A stretch of 64,000 nucleotides of DNA. It comes from Pseudomonas sp. LD120. Lineage in GTDB: Bacteria > Pseudomonadota > Gammaproteobacteria > Pseudomonadales > Pseudomonadaceae. Position numbers and translations under genes: made by a program. The notes under the pieces were generated by a model, which was not told the DNA's origin, did not search any database, and saw only the letters and a program-made list of their open reading frames with translations. The stretch spans positions 124,001 to 188,000 of the forward strand of contig NZ_WVHL01000003.1 in the NCBI RefSeq assembly GCF_009861525.1, read 5' to 3'. Positions 1 through 8,129 of this stretch are shown one piece after another; the stretch's first letter is position 1, and each line of letters starts with the position of its first letter.

Positions 1-138
1 GTTCTCGACAATGGTTGGGTAACCCGGCACTGAGCGCTTGATCATGTCCGGGAACACCCGCACCACATCCTCGTTGAAGGCGAAGTCGGGCACCTGGGCC
101 AGGGGCTGGGCGAATAGGCGGTCAGGTTGTTTGCTCAC
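1..138 (-). CDS. cmoA: tRNA (cmo5U34) carboxymethyltransferase, N-terminal fragment
   Basis: The reverse strand encodes 46 residues from a GTG start at 138 and runs off the left edge of the window. The peptide ([15 protein letters not shown], then [15 protein letters not shown] and KRSVPGYP) is the conserved N-terminus of CmoA. That enzyme converts SAM and prephenate into carboxy-SAM, the donor for cmo5U34 modification of tRNA wobble uridines; CmoB completes the reaction. The SAM-binding core is outside the window, so the assignment rests on N-terminal similarity only. The GTG start is the only reasonable start in frame. A cmoB gene would be expected further left but cannot be seen. Confidence 0.85.
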   Translation of the reverse strand, partial: MSKQPDRLFAQPLAQVPDFAFNEDVVRVFPDMIKRSVPGYPTIVEN

Positions 139-322
139 GGCGGTTCCAGCGATGCAGATAAAAAAGAGGGCGGCATTGTAGCCGCTGCCGCAGGTTGCGA
201 TAAGGCCCGCAGGGCCTTCAGCGGCTGATGGGCGACACAAGGTGGATTCGTCCTCAGGGCTCCTTCGCCCTGGCCGGCCCCTGGTGGCTTCTTGCAGGAG
301 CCGGCTGACCGGCGCAAGTGGA

Positions 323-958
323 TTAGCGTGCCCTTTGCTTGAACGCCGACGCGGCGATGCCCCACTGGCCCAGCCAGTAGAAAATGATGATCAGGTAGGG
401 CGCGGCATCGAAGCTCACCACGAAGCGGCTGATACCGATCAGGCTGTCGGAGAAGGCAAAGCTCAGTGCCCCCAGGGCGGCCAGTAGCGCCGAGCGCTTG
501 GGCACCTCGCTCCCCAGACGCGCCCAGGCTCGCCAGAGCATGGCGCTGATGGTCAGGGCATAGACGATCACCGGGATCAGCAGCGGGCCCAGGCCGTGAG
601 CGATCAGAATGCTCAACAGCCCCGCACCGATGGCCAGTGCCACTGCCATCGGCAGCAGCGCCGGGCGTCGGCAGTCGCTGAGGTAAGCCTTGAGGTAGGC
701 CAGGTGGGCCACCAGGAAGGCCCCGAGGCCGAACACGAACAGGTCCGAAGGCCAGGCCAGCAGCACGTCACCCAGCAGCGAGAACAGCAGGCCGAGGATG
801 ATCCAGCGGCGGTAGTCCCCGGACGGCGCATCATGCAGCCAGCCCAGCAGGGCCAGCACCGGCAGCGGCTTGACCAGCAGGCAGAGCAGCGTGGCATGCA
901 CGCTGACCCCGTAGATAAAGGTCACGGCGCCCATCAGGGCCAGAATCAGCCAGCCCAT
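323..958 (-). CDS. YhhN-family membrane protein (lysoplasmalogenase-like)
   Basis: 211 residues, almost entirely hydrophobic, with about seven or eight predicted membrane segments. The family signature around GDVLLAW (residues ~62-68) and the C-terminal FAFSDSLIG and FYWLGQWGI blocks place it in the YhhN/TMEM86 family. Mammalian members hydrolyse lysoplasmalogens; the bacterial substrate is not established, so an integral membrane hydrolase is family inference. The ATG at 958 lies one base downstream of the stop of the chagasin-like gene (960-1352), so the two are probably cotranscribed and translationally coupled, perhaps with the upstream Lon-like gene as one stress-related unit. Confidence 0.75.
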   Translation of the reverse strand: MGWLILALMGAVTFIYGVSVHATLLCLLVKPLPVLALLGWLHDAPSGDYRRWIILGLLFSLLGDVLLAWPSDLFVFGLGAFLVAHLAYLKAYLSDCRRPALLPMAVALAIGAGLLSILIAHGLGPLLIPVIVYALTISAMLWRAWARLGSEVPKRSALLAALGALSFAFSDSLIGISRFVVSFDAAPYLIIIFYWLGQWGIAASAFKQRAR

Positions 959-959
959 G

Positions 960-1352
960 TCAATTGACCGTGATCGAGCAGTCGAAGGCTTTCGCCGGGG
1001 CTTCTTCTGGTGCCCAAGGCTGTTGATAGGTCAGCAACAACCGGCCCTGGCCGCTGGCAAAGGCCTGGAAGCGCCAGGTCGACTGGCCGCCGTTGCCCAC
1101 CAGGCCGGTGTCCTCGGGGTTGCTGTAGACCTCGGGGCTGACCTTGCGCAGGATGCCGCCGGCCGAGTCCTGGATCGCCCAGCGATAGCCGGTGGTGGGG
1201 TTGCTCGGCAGGATCAGGGTCAGGGTTTGCCCGTTGTGCAGTTGCAGCGGGCATTGGTTCTGGTTTTCCACGCTGACGTTTTGCTTGGGCTGGCTGGCGC
1301 AGGCGCTCAGCAGAGTAAGGCTGAGCAGGGTAAGTAGGCGAGGTGCGGACAT
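960..1352 (-). CDS. icp: Chagasin-like cysteine peptidase inhibitor lipoprotein (family I42)
   Basis: 130 residues. A lipoprotein signal peptide ends in the lipobox LLSAC at about residue 18, predicting an acylated, periplasm-facing protein. The NPTTGYRW motif (residues ~51-58) is the hallmark loop of chagasin/I42 inhibitors, which block papain-family cysteine peptidases by inserting three loops into the active-site cleft. The central GxGG-like turn (VGNGGQST) and the aromatic C-terminal segment also fit. It lies downstream of a Lon-like gene on the same strand, an arrangement also known from P. aeruginosa (PA0778 next to PA0779). The target peptidase is unknown; a papain-like peptidase is encoded 30 kb away at 31970-32560, but no link is shown. 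Confidence 0.75.
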   Translation of the reverse strand: MSAPRLLTLLSLTLLSACASQPKQNVSVENQNQCPLQLHNGQTLTLILPSNPTTGYRWAIQDSAGGILRKVSPEVYSNPEDTGLVGNGGQSTWRFQAFASGQGRLLLTYQQPWAPEEAPAKAFDCSITVN

Positions 1353-1447
1353 GGGTCAGGAAGCTCCGATCATTCATGACGAACGGCGAGCATAACTGAA
1401 GATGATGGGCGGTGTGGGGGAGGGATGGAGGTTGGCGGTTATGGCGT

Positions 1448-1505
1448 GTTCGCCGGCACGCCGGTTCCTACAAGGGACAAGCTGTAGGAGTCGGCGTGTC
1501 GACGC
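1448..1505. repeat. REP doublet (inverted pair)
   Basis: Two copies of the Pseudomonas REP motif face each other: one at about 1448-1472 (reverse orientation) and one at 1483-1505 (forward, starting tgtaggag). Each contains a short palindrome around ccggc/gtcggc. The pair sits in the gap between the Lon-like gene and the chagasin-like gene. Such doublets form stable mRNA hairpins and may decouple expression of the two genes. Confidence 0.65.
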
Positions 1506-1511
1506 AGGGCG

Positions 1512-3932
1512 TTAGAACAGGACCTTGGCCACGTCGGCAAAGCGCTTGGCGAAGTGCACGGTGAGGCCTTCCTTGAGGTACTCCGGCAACTCCTCGAAGT
1601 GCCCGCGGTTGGGCTCCGGCAGGATCAGCTCAAAGATCTTCTGCCGCCGCGCCGCGATGACTTTCTCCCGCACCCCGCCAATGGGCAGTACGTGCCCGGT
1701 GAGGGTCAGTTCGCCGGTCATGGCCACGCCTTTTTTCGGTGGCTGGTTACGCGCCAGGGACAGCAATGCGCTAGCCATGGTCACCCCGGCGCTGGGGCCG
1801 TCCTTGGGGGTCGCGCCTTCCGGTACGTGCAGGTGGACGAAGGCTTCGTCGAAGAACTGGCTGTCACCGCCGAACTGCTTGAGGTGCGAGCTGACGTAGC
1901 TGTAGGCGATCTCCGCCGACTCCTTCATCACATCCCCCAGTTGCCCGGTGAGCTTGAAGCCGCGGTTGTGGGTATGAATCCGCGTGGCCTCGATGGGCAA
2001 GGTCGCGCCACCCATGCTGGTCCAGGCTAAACCTGTGATGACCCCGGTGCCGCTCAACACCTGTTCGTTGCGGAACACCGGCATGCCGAGGGCGGCTTCC
2101 AGGTCCTTGGGCCCGATCTTGATCTTCGCTGCCGGATCCTCCAGTAGCTTGACCACGGCCTTGCGCACCAGTTTGCCCAGTTGTTTTTCCAACTGGCGTA
2201 CCCCGGCTTCGCGGGCATAACCGTCGATCACCGTGCGCAGCGCGCTGTCGCTGATGCTCAGGCTGCTTTTGGCCACGCCGGCCTTGTCCAACTGCTTGGG
2301 CCACAGGTGGCGCTTGGCGATGGCCAGTTTTTCTTCGGTGATGTAGCCCGACAGGCGAATCACTTCCATGCGGTCGAGCAGTGGGCCGGGAATCGAATCC
2401 AGGGTGTTGGCGGTGCACACGAACAGCACCTTGGACAGGTCCATGCGCAGGTCCAGGTAGTGGTCGAGGAAGTCGACGTTCTGCTCCGGATCGAGCGTCT
2501 CCAGCAGGGCCGAGGCCGGGTCGCCCTGGTAGCTCTGGCCCATCTTGTCGATCTCGTCGAGCATGATTACCGGGTTCATCACCTCGACTTCCTTGAGGGC
2601 CTGCACCAGCTTGCCCGGCTGGGCACCGATGTAGGTGCGGCGGTGGCCCTTGATCTCGGCTTCGTCGCGCATGCCGCCGACACTGAAGCGATAGAACGGC
2701 CGACCCAGGGATTCGGCAATGGACTTGCCGACACTGGTCTTGCCCACACCGGGCGGACCCACCAGCAGCACGATGGAGCCGCTGATCTCGCCCTTGTAGG
2801 CGCCCACCGCGAGGAATTCGAGGATGCGATTCTTGATGTCGTCGAGCCCGGCATGGTGCTGGTCCAGCACTTTGCGCGCGTGCTTGAGGTCGAGCTTGTC
2901 CGCGCCGAACACGCCCCATGGCACCGACGTGGCCCAGTCCAGGTAGTTGCGGGTCACCGCGTACTCCGGTGAACCGGTTTCGAGGATCGACAACTTGTTC
3001 ATTTCGTCGGTGATGCGTTTCTGCGCCTGGGGCGGAAGGACCTTGTCGTTCAGGCGTTGTTCGAATTGCTCCAGGTCGGCGCTGCGGTCGTCCTTGGTCA
3101 GCCCCAGCTCCTGCTGGATGACCTTGAGCTGTTCCTTGAGGAAGAACTCGCGCTGGTGTTCGCCGATCTTGCGGTTGACCTCGGCGGAAATCTCTTTCTG
3201 CAGGCGCGCGACCTCAAGCTCCTTGCGCAGCATCGGCAGGACTTTTTCCATGCGCTTGAGCATGGGCACGCAGTCCAGCACTTCCTGCAGTTCGTTGCCG
3301 GTGGCCGAGGTCAGGGCGGCCGCGAAGTCGGTCAACGGCGAGGGATCGTTGGGACTGAAGCGGTTGAGGTAGTTTTTCAACTCTTCGCTGTACAGCGGGT
3401 TGAGTGGCAGCAGCTCCTTGATCGCGTTGATCAGCGCCATGCCGTAGGCCTTGACCTCGTCGGTGGGCTCGCTGGGCTGGTGTGGGTATTCGACTTCTAC
3501 CAGGTAGGGCGGACGGTGGTGCTTGAGCCAGGTCTTGATGCGCACGCGGGTCAGGCCCTGGGCAACGAATTGCAGCTTGCCGTTCTCGCGGCTGGCATGG
3601 TGGACCTTGACCAGGGTGCCGTACTCCGGCAACGCGCTGGTATCAAAATGCCGCGGGTCTTCGGCGGGGGTGTCCATGAAGAACAGGGCAAGGGAGTGGT
3701 GGTCGGATTGGCTCACCAGTTCCAGGGTCTCGGCCCAGGGTTCTTCATTGACGATGACCGGCAGCACCTGAGCTGGAAAGAACGGCCGATTGTGAATCGG
3801 GATGATGTAGACCTTGTCCGGCAGATTCTGTCCGGGCAGGGCCAGGCCAGTGCCATGGGCAGCCGGTTGTTCGGTCTCTGCCGGATCGACGTACTCTCGT
3901 GGATCTTCGGGAAATGCTTGCTGGTCGCTCAT
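1512..3932 (-). CDS. Lon-family ATP-dependent protease (AsrA-like paralogue)
   Basis: 806 residues with full Lon architecture: N-terminal substrate-binding LON domain (~43-240), coiled-coil linker, AAA+ ATPase with Walker A GPPGVGKTS (~residue 390) and Walker B MLDEIDKM (~457), and a C-terminal serine-lysine peptidase. The catalytic Ser714 lies in DGPSAG and Lys757 in REKV; the 43-residue spacing is the same as in E. coli Lon. It should unfold and degrade damaged or regulatory proteins in the cytoplasm. The acidic, proline-rich N-terminal extension and the chagasin-gene neighbour match the second Lon of pseudomonads (PA0779, AsrA, linked to aminoglycoside stress) rather than the canonical lon beside clpX. 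AGGAGCCTCC precedes the ATG. A sigma-32-type promoter lies upstream (3964-3993). Confidence 0.9.
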   Translation of the reverse strand: MSDQQAFPEDPREYVDPAETEQPAAHGTGLALPGQNLPDKVYIIPIHNRPFFPAQVLPVIVNEEPWAETLELVSQSDHHSLALFFMDTPAEDPRHFDTSALPEYGTLVKVHHASRENGKLQFVAQGLTRVRIKTWLKHHRPPYLVEVEYPHQPSEPTDEVKAYGMALINAIKELLPLNPLYSEELKNYLNRFSPNDPSPLTDFAAALTSATGNELQEVLDCVPMLKRMEKVLPMLRKELEVARLQKEISAEVNRKIGEHQREFFLKEQLKVIQQELGLTKDDRSADLEQFEQRLNDKVLPPQAQKRITDEMNKLSILETGSPEYAVTRNYLDWATSVPWGVFGADKLDLKHARKVLDQHHAGLDDIKNRILEFLAVGAYKGEISGSIVLLVGPPGVGKTSVGKSIAESLGRPFYRFSVGGMRDEAEIKGHRRTYIGAQPGKLVQALKEVEVMNPVIMLDEIDKMGQSYQGDPASALLETLDPEQNVDFLDHYLDLRMDLSKVLFVCTANTLDSIPGPLLDRMEVIRLSGYITEEKLAIAKRHLWPKQLDKAGVAKSSLSISDSALRTVIDGYAREAGVRQLEKQLGKLVRKAVVKLLEDPAAKIKIGPKDLEAALGMPVFRNEQVLSGTGVITGLAWTSMGGATLPIEATRIHTHNRGFKLTGQLGDVMKESAEIAYSYVSSHLKQFGGDSQFFDEAFVHLHVPEGATPKDGPSAGVTMASALLSLARNQPPKKGVAMTGELTLTGHVLPIGGVREKVIAARRQKIFELILPEPNRGHFEELPEYLKEGLTVHFAKRFADVAKVLF

Positions 3933-3963
3933 GGAGGCTCCTGCGCGATGGTCTATGCAGCTT

Positions 3964-3993
3964 AGATGGGGCAGGTCGTGACGGGTTTCAATG
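3964..3993 (-). promoter_or_regulatory. Putative RpoH (sigma-32) heat-shock promoter of the Lon-like gene
   Basis: On the minus strand, a -35 element CATTGAAA (3993-3986) and a -10 element CCCCATCT (3971-3964) are separated by 14 bases. Both fit the RpoH consensus CTTGAAA-N11-16-CCCCATnT almost exactly. The -10 element ends 31 bp before the start codon at 3932, so the transcript would have a short leader with the AGGAG ribosome site. Heat induction is inferred from the motif. Confidence 0.75.
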
Positions 3994-4332
3994 GGAAACA
4001 GGTTTCAGCTTTTTTCTGAACGTGGCCGGACGGGCCTGGTGCCCGATCCACCGCGCAGACAGAGCAGAACGGCCGTCGGCTCTTGGGGGATGGAGGAAGA
4101 TGTGTCAATAAAATGGCTGTGAAGTCGCCTGATTTAGTGCGTGATCTTCGAGGCTTGTAGGATTAATCTCAGCGATCGAAATGTCTGGATGAAAATGGCA
4201 TTTTATTGACGCGTGCATTCAGCTCCTTGGAGGGATGGGTATGAAGAACGGACTTTTCAGCTCCCGACGGCGCTTATCCGCGCGGTCGTTTTCAGGGCTT
4301 TTCGGGTCGCCGCGGTGGCCGAGAGTAGCCTC
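3994..4332. other. Intergenic region between divergent Lon-like and EAL genes
   Basis: Apart from the heat-shock promoter at its left edge, no further element can be supported. It must also contain the promoter of the phosphodiesterase gene starting at 4333. An open frame continues upstream of that gene to 4213 but lacks a convincing ribosome site or family similarity. Confidence 0.4.
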
Positions 4333-6675
4333 ATGAAATGGGGACTAACCTTTCAGGCGAGAATTGTCGGGGCGTTGGCGCTGCTGTTGTTGGTATTGAT
4401 TGCAGCGGTGTATTTTTCGGTCAAGACCGCCACCAATCAGGCGGTGGAGAAGCAGGCACAGCTGCAGTTGAAGGTCGGTACTCGAGTTTTTGAACGGCTG
4501 CTGGACCTGCAGGGCCGTCACTTGCAGTACGGCATTGACTGGCTGGCGGGGGATTCGGGGTTTCGCCGCGCGGTGCGCAGCGGCAAGCCGGTGGATATCC
4601 TCGCGACCCTGACTCAGCATCGCGGTGGTATTCGCTCCAGTGAGATGTTCGTCCTCAGCCCTGAGGGGCGGGTCATTGCCAGCACCCTGCCAGAGTTTGT
4701 CCAGAATCAGCCTTTTCCCTACAGCCAGGCCCTGAACCGAGCCTTGCGCCATAACACCCACATGCTGTTTGTCGCCATCCAGGGGCGACCTTATTTGCTG
4801 GTTCAGGGACAAGTCTGGGAGTCGTTACCCATCGCCCGGGTGGTAATGGGGGTTCCCATGGATGAATCGTTCGCCCGGGAACTGCGTTCGATGAGCAACC
4901 TTGAAGTGTCATTCCTGACCGTCGAGCATCAGCATCCAGGGGAGCTGTTCAGCACTCAGCCGGCGTTTTTCTGGTCCTCGATCATCAAGCTCCTGAGTGA
5001 TTCCCTGTGGCAATCCTTGCCACCGATGAGTGAGGTGCATGGCCAGCGTTTTCTCAATCAGGCGTTGCAACTGGCCAACACCGGCGATGCCGACGATTCG
5101 CGGGTCATGGCCTTGCTGCAAAGTCCCCTTGAACAGGCGCTGCAAGCGTTTGCGCCGTTGGATCGGGAGTTTTTGTGGATCTCTGCGGTGGCCTTGGTGA
5201 TTTCGCTGGTCGGTGCCTTGCTGATGGCGCGGCGGGTTTCACGACCTTTGGAAGATCTGGCCCTGGCGGCGCGGCGCATTGGTGCTGGCAACTATCAGGC
5301 GCCGGTCACCGTCAAGCGCAGCGATGAGTTCGGGGTGTTGGCCGATGCCTTCAACGCCATGCAAAGCGCCATTGCCTCCCGCGAGCAGCAATTGGCCCAC
5401 AATGCCCTGCACGACCCACTCACTGGCTTGCCCAATCGCGCCTTGGCCATCGAGCGCTTGAGCCGCGCGATTACCGCCCGGCGCAACGTGGTGTTGCTGT
5501 ACTTGGGGATCGACAATCATCGGACGATTCACGAAGGTTTTGGCAGTGAAGGCTTGGAGCAGATGATGGGCGAGTTCAGCCGGCGACTGCGCGAAGTCCT
5601 GTCCCGGGGCGACACAGCTGCACGGATCACCACCAGCGAGTTTTTGCTGCTGCTGGAAAACACTGAGCTGGATGGCGCCATCGCCATGGCGGATCGCTTG
5701 CATAGCCTGCTGAGTCGACCGCAACTGATTCAGGGCGATGAAGTCCGGCGTCAGATCTGCATGGGCGTGGCGGTGTATCCCGCCGATGGTCAGTCCGCGG
5801 AGGAACTGATCAGCCGAGCCGCCATCGCTCGTCACGACGCATCGATCAAGCCTGGTTACTTGCAGGTCTACCAGCAGGATCGCGACCTGGCCCACCAACG
5901 GCAGATCAGCCTCATTCGCGATCTACGGCGCGCCGCTGCCGAAGGTGAACTGTTCCTGTTGTACCAGCCCAAACTCGATTTGCGTCGGGACGATCTGCAC
6001 TTGGCCGAAGCCCTGCTGCGTTGGCAGCACCCGGTGTTCGGCGTGGTATCGCCGACGGAGTTCATTCCCCTGGCCGAGCGTACCGGCAGCATGCACAGCT
6101 TGACGTCCTGGGTCATCGAGGCCTGCATCCGCCAGTTGGCGCAATGGAATCGCCGGGCCTTGTCGGTGCGCTTGTCACTCAACATCAGCGCCAGTGACCT
6201 GGAGGACGATGGGTTGGAGCTCCGCGTCAAAGAGTGCCTGGAGCGCTATCAGGTGGCGGCCGAGCAACTGGTGTTTGAAATCACCGAGAGCGCGATCATG
6301 CGCGATCCGGAACAGTCGTTGGCGGTGCTGCAGCGTTTGCGCGGCTGCGGCATCAGCCTGTCGGTGGATGACTTTGGCACCGGTTATTCATCCCTGGCGC
6401 AATTGCAGCGTCTGCCGGTCCAGGAGTTGAAGATCGATCAGTCCTTTATCCGCCACCTGGATGACACCAGTGGCGATGCGGTAATCGTGCGTTCGACCAT
6501 TGAGATGAGCCACAAGCTGGGGCTCAAGGTGGTCGCCGAAGGGGTGGAGTTCGAGCATTGCCTGAGGCTGCTGGAGAGCTGGGGGTGTGACACGGTACAA
6601 GGCTATTTGATCAGCCGGCCATTGCCGACCGAGGCTTTCGAACGTTGGATACAGACGTTGCGAGCGACGATCTGA
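4333..6675 (+). CDS. Membrane c-di-GMP phosphodiesterase (sensor-HAMP-degenerate GGDEF-EAL)
   Basis: 780 residues from ATG 4333. I chose this start because it leads directly into a clean N-terminal membrane segment (residues ~8-30). A periplasmic sensory region of ~240 residues is followed by a second membrane helix (~279-300) and HAMP (to ~346). The GGDEF domain (~360-520) is degenerate: the signature is replaced by ITTSEF (~432), so cyclase activity is unlikely. The EAL domain (~545-775) keeps EALLRW, EITES, DDFGTGYSS, KIDQSF and VVAEGVE, so c-di-GMP hydrolysis is expected. The GGDEF remnant may act as a GTP-sensing regulatory domain, as in comparable proteins. The input signal is unknown. 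It is not LapD, whose N-terminus differs. Confidence 0.88.
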   Translation: MKWGLTFQARIVGALALLLLVLIAAVYFSVKTATNQAVEKQAQLQLKVGTRVFERLLDLQGRHLQYGIDWLAGDSGFRRAVRSGKPVDILATLTQHRGGIRSSEMFVLSPEGRVIASTLPEFVQNQPFPYSQALNRALRHNTHMLFVAIQGRPYLLVQGQVWESLPIARVVMGVPMDESFARELRSMSNLEVSFLTVEHQHPGELFSTQPAFFWSSIIKLLSDSLWQSLPPMSEVHGQRFLNQALQLANTGDADDSRVMALLQSPLEQALQAFAPLDREFLWISAVALVISLVGALLMARRVSRPLEDLALAARRIGAGNYQAPVTVKRSDEFGVLADAFNAMQSAIASREQQLAHNALHDPLTGLPNRALAIERLSRAITARRNVVLLYLGIDNHRTIHEGFGSEGLEQMMGEFSRRLREVLSRGDTAARITTSEFLLLLENTELDGAIAMADRLHSLLSRPQLIQGDEVRRQICMGVAVYPADGQSAEELISRAAIARHDASIKPGYLQVYQQDRDLAHQRQISLIRDLRRAAAEGELFLLYQPKLDLRRDDLHLAEALLRWQHPVFGVVSPTEFIPLAERTGSMHSLTSWVIEACIRQLAQWNRRALSVRLSLNISASDLEDDGLELRVKECLERYQVAAEQLVFEITESAIMRDPEQSLAVLQRLRGCGISLSVDDFGTGYSSLAQLQRLPVQELKIDQSFIRHLDDTSGDAVIVRSTIEMSHKLGLKVVAEGVEFEHCLRLLESWGCDTVQGYLISRPLPTEAFERWIQTLRATI

Positions 6676-6687
6676 CGTTGTTGCAGA

Positions 6688-6711
6688 GCCGGCCGGAACA
6701 CGCCGGCCGGC
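6688..6711. terminator. GC-rich hairpin between convergent genes
   Basis: A perfect 9-bp stem (GCCGGCCGG, 6688-6696; CCGGCCGGC, 6703-6711) with a 6-base loop lies between the phosphodiesterase stop and the convergent gene at 6728. No U-tract follows, so termination is plausible but not certain. Confidence 0.5.
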
Positions 6712-6727
6712 GTCTAGGGTGGGTATT

Positions 6728-7159
6728 TCAGAGAGTGGCCGACTCGGCCTTGGTCAACAGGCTGTGCAGCTCCGGTTCAATGCCTTCCTCAGTGAGGTTG
6801 TCCATGATTTCCAGGATGCAGGAGGCGTAGCGCCGTTCGATGGCAGCCTCCGCCCAGTCCAGCTCATAGATCGCCATGACCCGCACATCCAGGTAGGGCG
6901 ATTCTGCCAGCAGGCGTTTTAACAAGGTGATGGCCGGTGGGGTTCGCAACTCGCCCAGGGACACCGCGCAGCGGTGCTGCCAGTATTCGGGGCGCGACAG
7001 CAGGGTTTCGCCGAGCCGTTGCCATTGCGCTGGGTTAAAGGCGCCAAGCACGCCCTTGGCCACCTGTTCGGCGATGTATTCGTTCCAGTTGGCGGCTTCC
7101 GAGTCACCGAACCAGTGGTGCAACCGATCAAACAATTCATCACGTTTATCCGTATTCAT
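6728..7159 (-). CDS. Hypothetical protein, HEAT-repeat-like helices
   Basis: 143 residues, predicted all-alpha and soluble, with no signal peptide. Start chosen at ATG 7159 because AGGAGA lies 8 bases upstream; the open frame continues further but without a ribosome site. The block from about residue 60 (RCAVSLGELRTPPAITLLKR, then DVRVMAIYELDWAE) has the periodicity of HEAT-like helical repeats. I recognise no named family. It is monocistronic, convergent with the phosphodiesterase and separated from the response regulator gene upstream by about 200 bp. Confidence 0.6.
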   Translation of the reverse strand: MNTDKRDELFDRLHHWFGDSEAANWNEYIAEQVAKGVLGAFNPAQWQRLGETLLSRPEYWQHRCAVSLGELRTPPAITLLKRLLAESPYLDVRVMAIYELDWAEAAIERRYASCILEIMDNLTEEGIEPELHSLLTKAESATL

Positions 7160-7365
7160 GATGTCTTTCTCCTGCGTGGGGCGGCCGCGCCAGCACGCTG
7201 TTCCTGGCCTGCCGCCCAATACCATGGGGTTTATTCAGGCGTGCCAGGATCGATGCTGCCTTATTTGCGCAGGGCTTCCCAGCATTAAAGGAGCTGGCGG
7301 GACCAATGGCCGCGGCCGACTCCGGGCAGCGCTTGGTCCGCAGCAGCCCTTGCCCGGGTCGCGGT

Positions 7366-7983
7366 TTACCAGGTGGCGGCGAACTTCACCGCGGCCGCGG
7401 CGCGCGAGGGCACCTTGAGGATATGCAACAGGGACGACACATGGATGCGCACGGTGAACGGCGAGATATCCAGTTCCCGGGCGATTTCCTTGTTGGTCTT
7501 GCCCTGGGCGATCAGCCGCAGGACTTCCTGTTGCCGAGTGGTCAGCTGGCTCACTTCGGCGCCGGCATCCAGGGGCAGCAGCAAGCCGGAAGGTGCGTAC
7601 TTGACCACCACTTCGCCCTGGCGAATGGCCTGGATCGCCTGGCCGATCTCCTCCGGGCTGATGCTCTTGCCGATAAAACCGTCGGCCCCGGCGGCCATGA
7701 CTTCGCCGATCAGGTCCTGGTTGTCGACCATCGACACCAAGATGATCGAGGTCCGGGGCAGTTGGCGGCGCAGGTCGGCAATCAGGCTGACCGAGGTCAG
7801 GCCGGGAAAGCGCAGGTCGAGAATCAGCGAATCCGGTTCCTCGCCGCTCTCGGCCAGGGCCAGCACCGCGGCCAGGTCGCCGGCCTCTTCCAGCTGGGCG
7901 TCGGGCAGCAGGCGCTGGAGGGTGCGCAGCATGCCTTCGCGGAACAACGGGTGGTCGTCGGCGACGATAATCCGGCACGTCAT
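7366..7983 (-). CDS. LuxR/NarL-type response regulator
   Basis: 205 residues. The N-terminal receiver domain ([12 protein letters not shown]; phospho-acceptor Asp in LILDLRFPG, ~residue 56; conserved Lys in FIGKSIS, ~105) is followed by a LuxR-type helix-turn-helix ([20 protein letters not shown], then [17 protein letters not shown]). AAGGAG lies 9 bases before the ATG. It is divergent from the hybrid histidine kinase gene at 8130, which is its likely partner; they share a 146-bp intergenic region with an inverted repeat. Targets are unknown. Confidence 0.85.
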   Translation of the reverse strand: MTCRIIVADDHPLFREGMLRTLQRLLPDAQLEEAGDLAAVLALAESGEEPDSLILDLRFPGLTSVSLIADLRRQLPRTSIILVSMVDNQDLIGEVMAAGADGFIGKSISPEEIGQAIQAIRQGEVVVKYAPSGLLLPLDAGAEVSQLTTRQQEVLRLIAQGKTNKEIARELDISPFTVRIHVSSLLHILKVPSRAAAAVKFAATW

Positions 7984-8076
7984 GTCGTGAAACTCCTTGA
8001 AACATCCAGTCCTGTGCCCATGCTAACTTGACGCGCGGCGTTGTAACTGCCCGCTGGTCGTGTTCGATACGCGGTA

Positions 8077-8090
8077 TTGCCGAGCGGCAA
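8077..8090. promoter_or_regulatory. Inverted repeat in divergent promoter region
   Basis: TTGCCG-AG-CGGCAA is a perfect 6-2-6 inverted repeat lying midway between the divergent response regulator (start 7983) and kinase (start 8130). This is a candidate operator for the response regulator; the assignment is by position only. Confidence 0.4.
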
Positions 8091-8129
8091 AAGACCACGG
8101 CAACACGGATTGCACAAGGAGGTGATTGC

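Noticed and set aside
2181..2972. Long plus-strand open frame opposite the Lon-like gene (263 codons)
   Set aside because: A mirror of a GC-rich gene; composition is Val/Gln/His-rich without any domain. Similar long shadows opposite gcd, glpD and the GltB-like gene were also dismissed.
4213..4332. 40-codon N-terminal extension of the phosphodiesterase
   Set aside because: Lacks a ribosome site and would move the first membrane helix away from the N-terminus.
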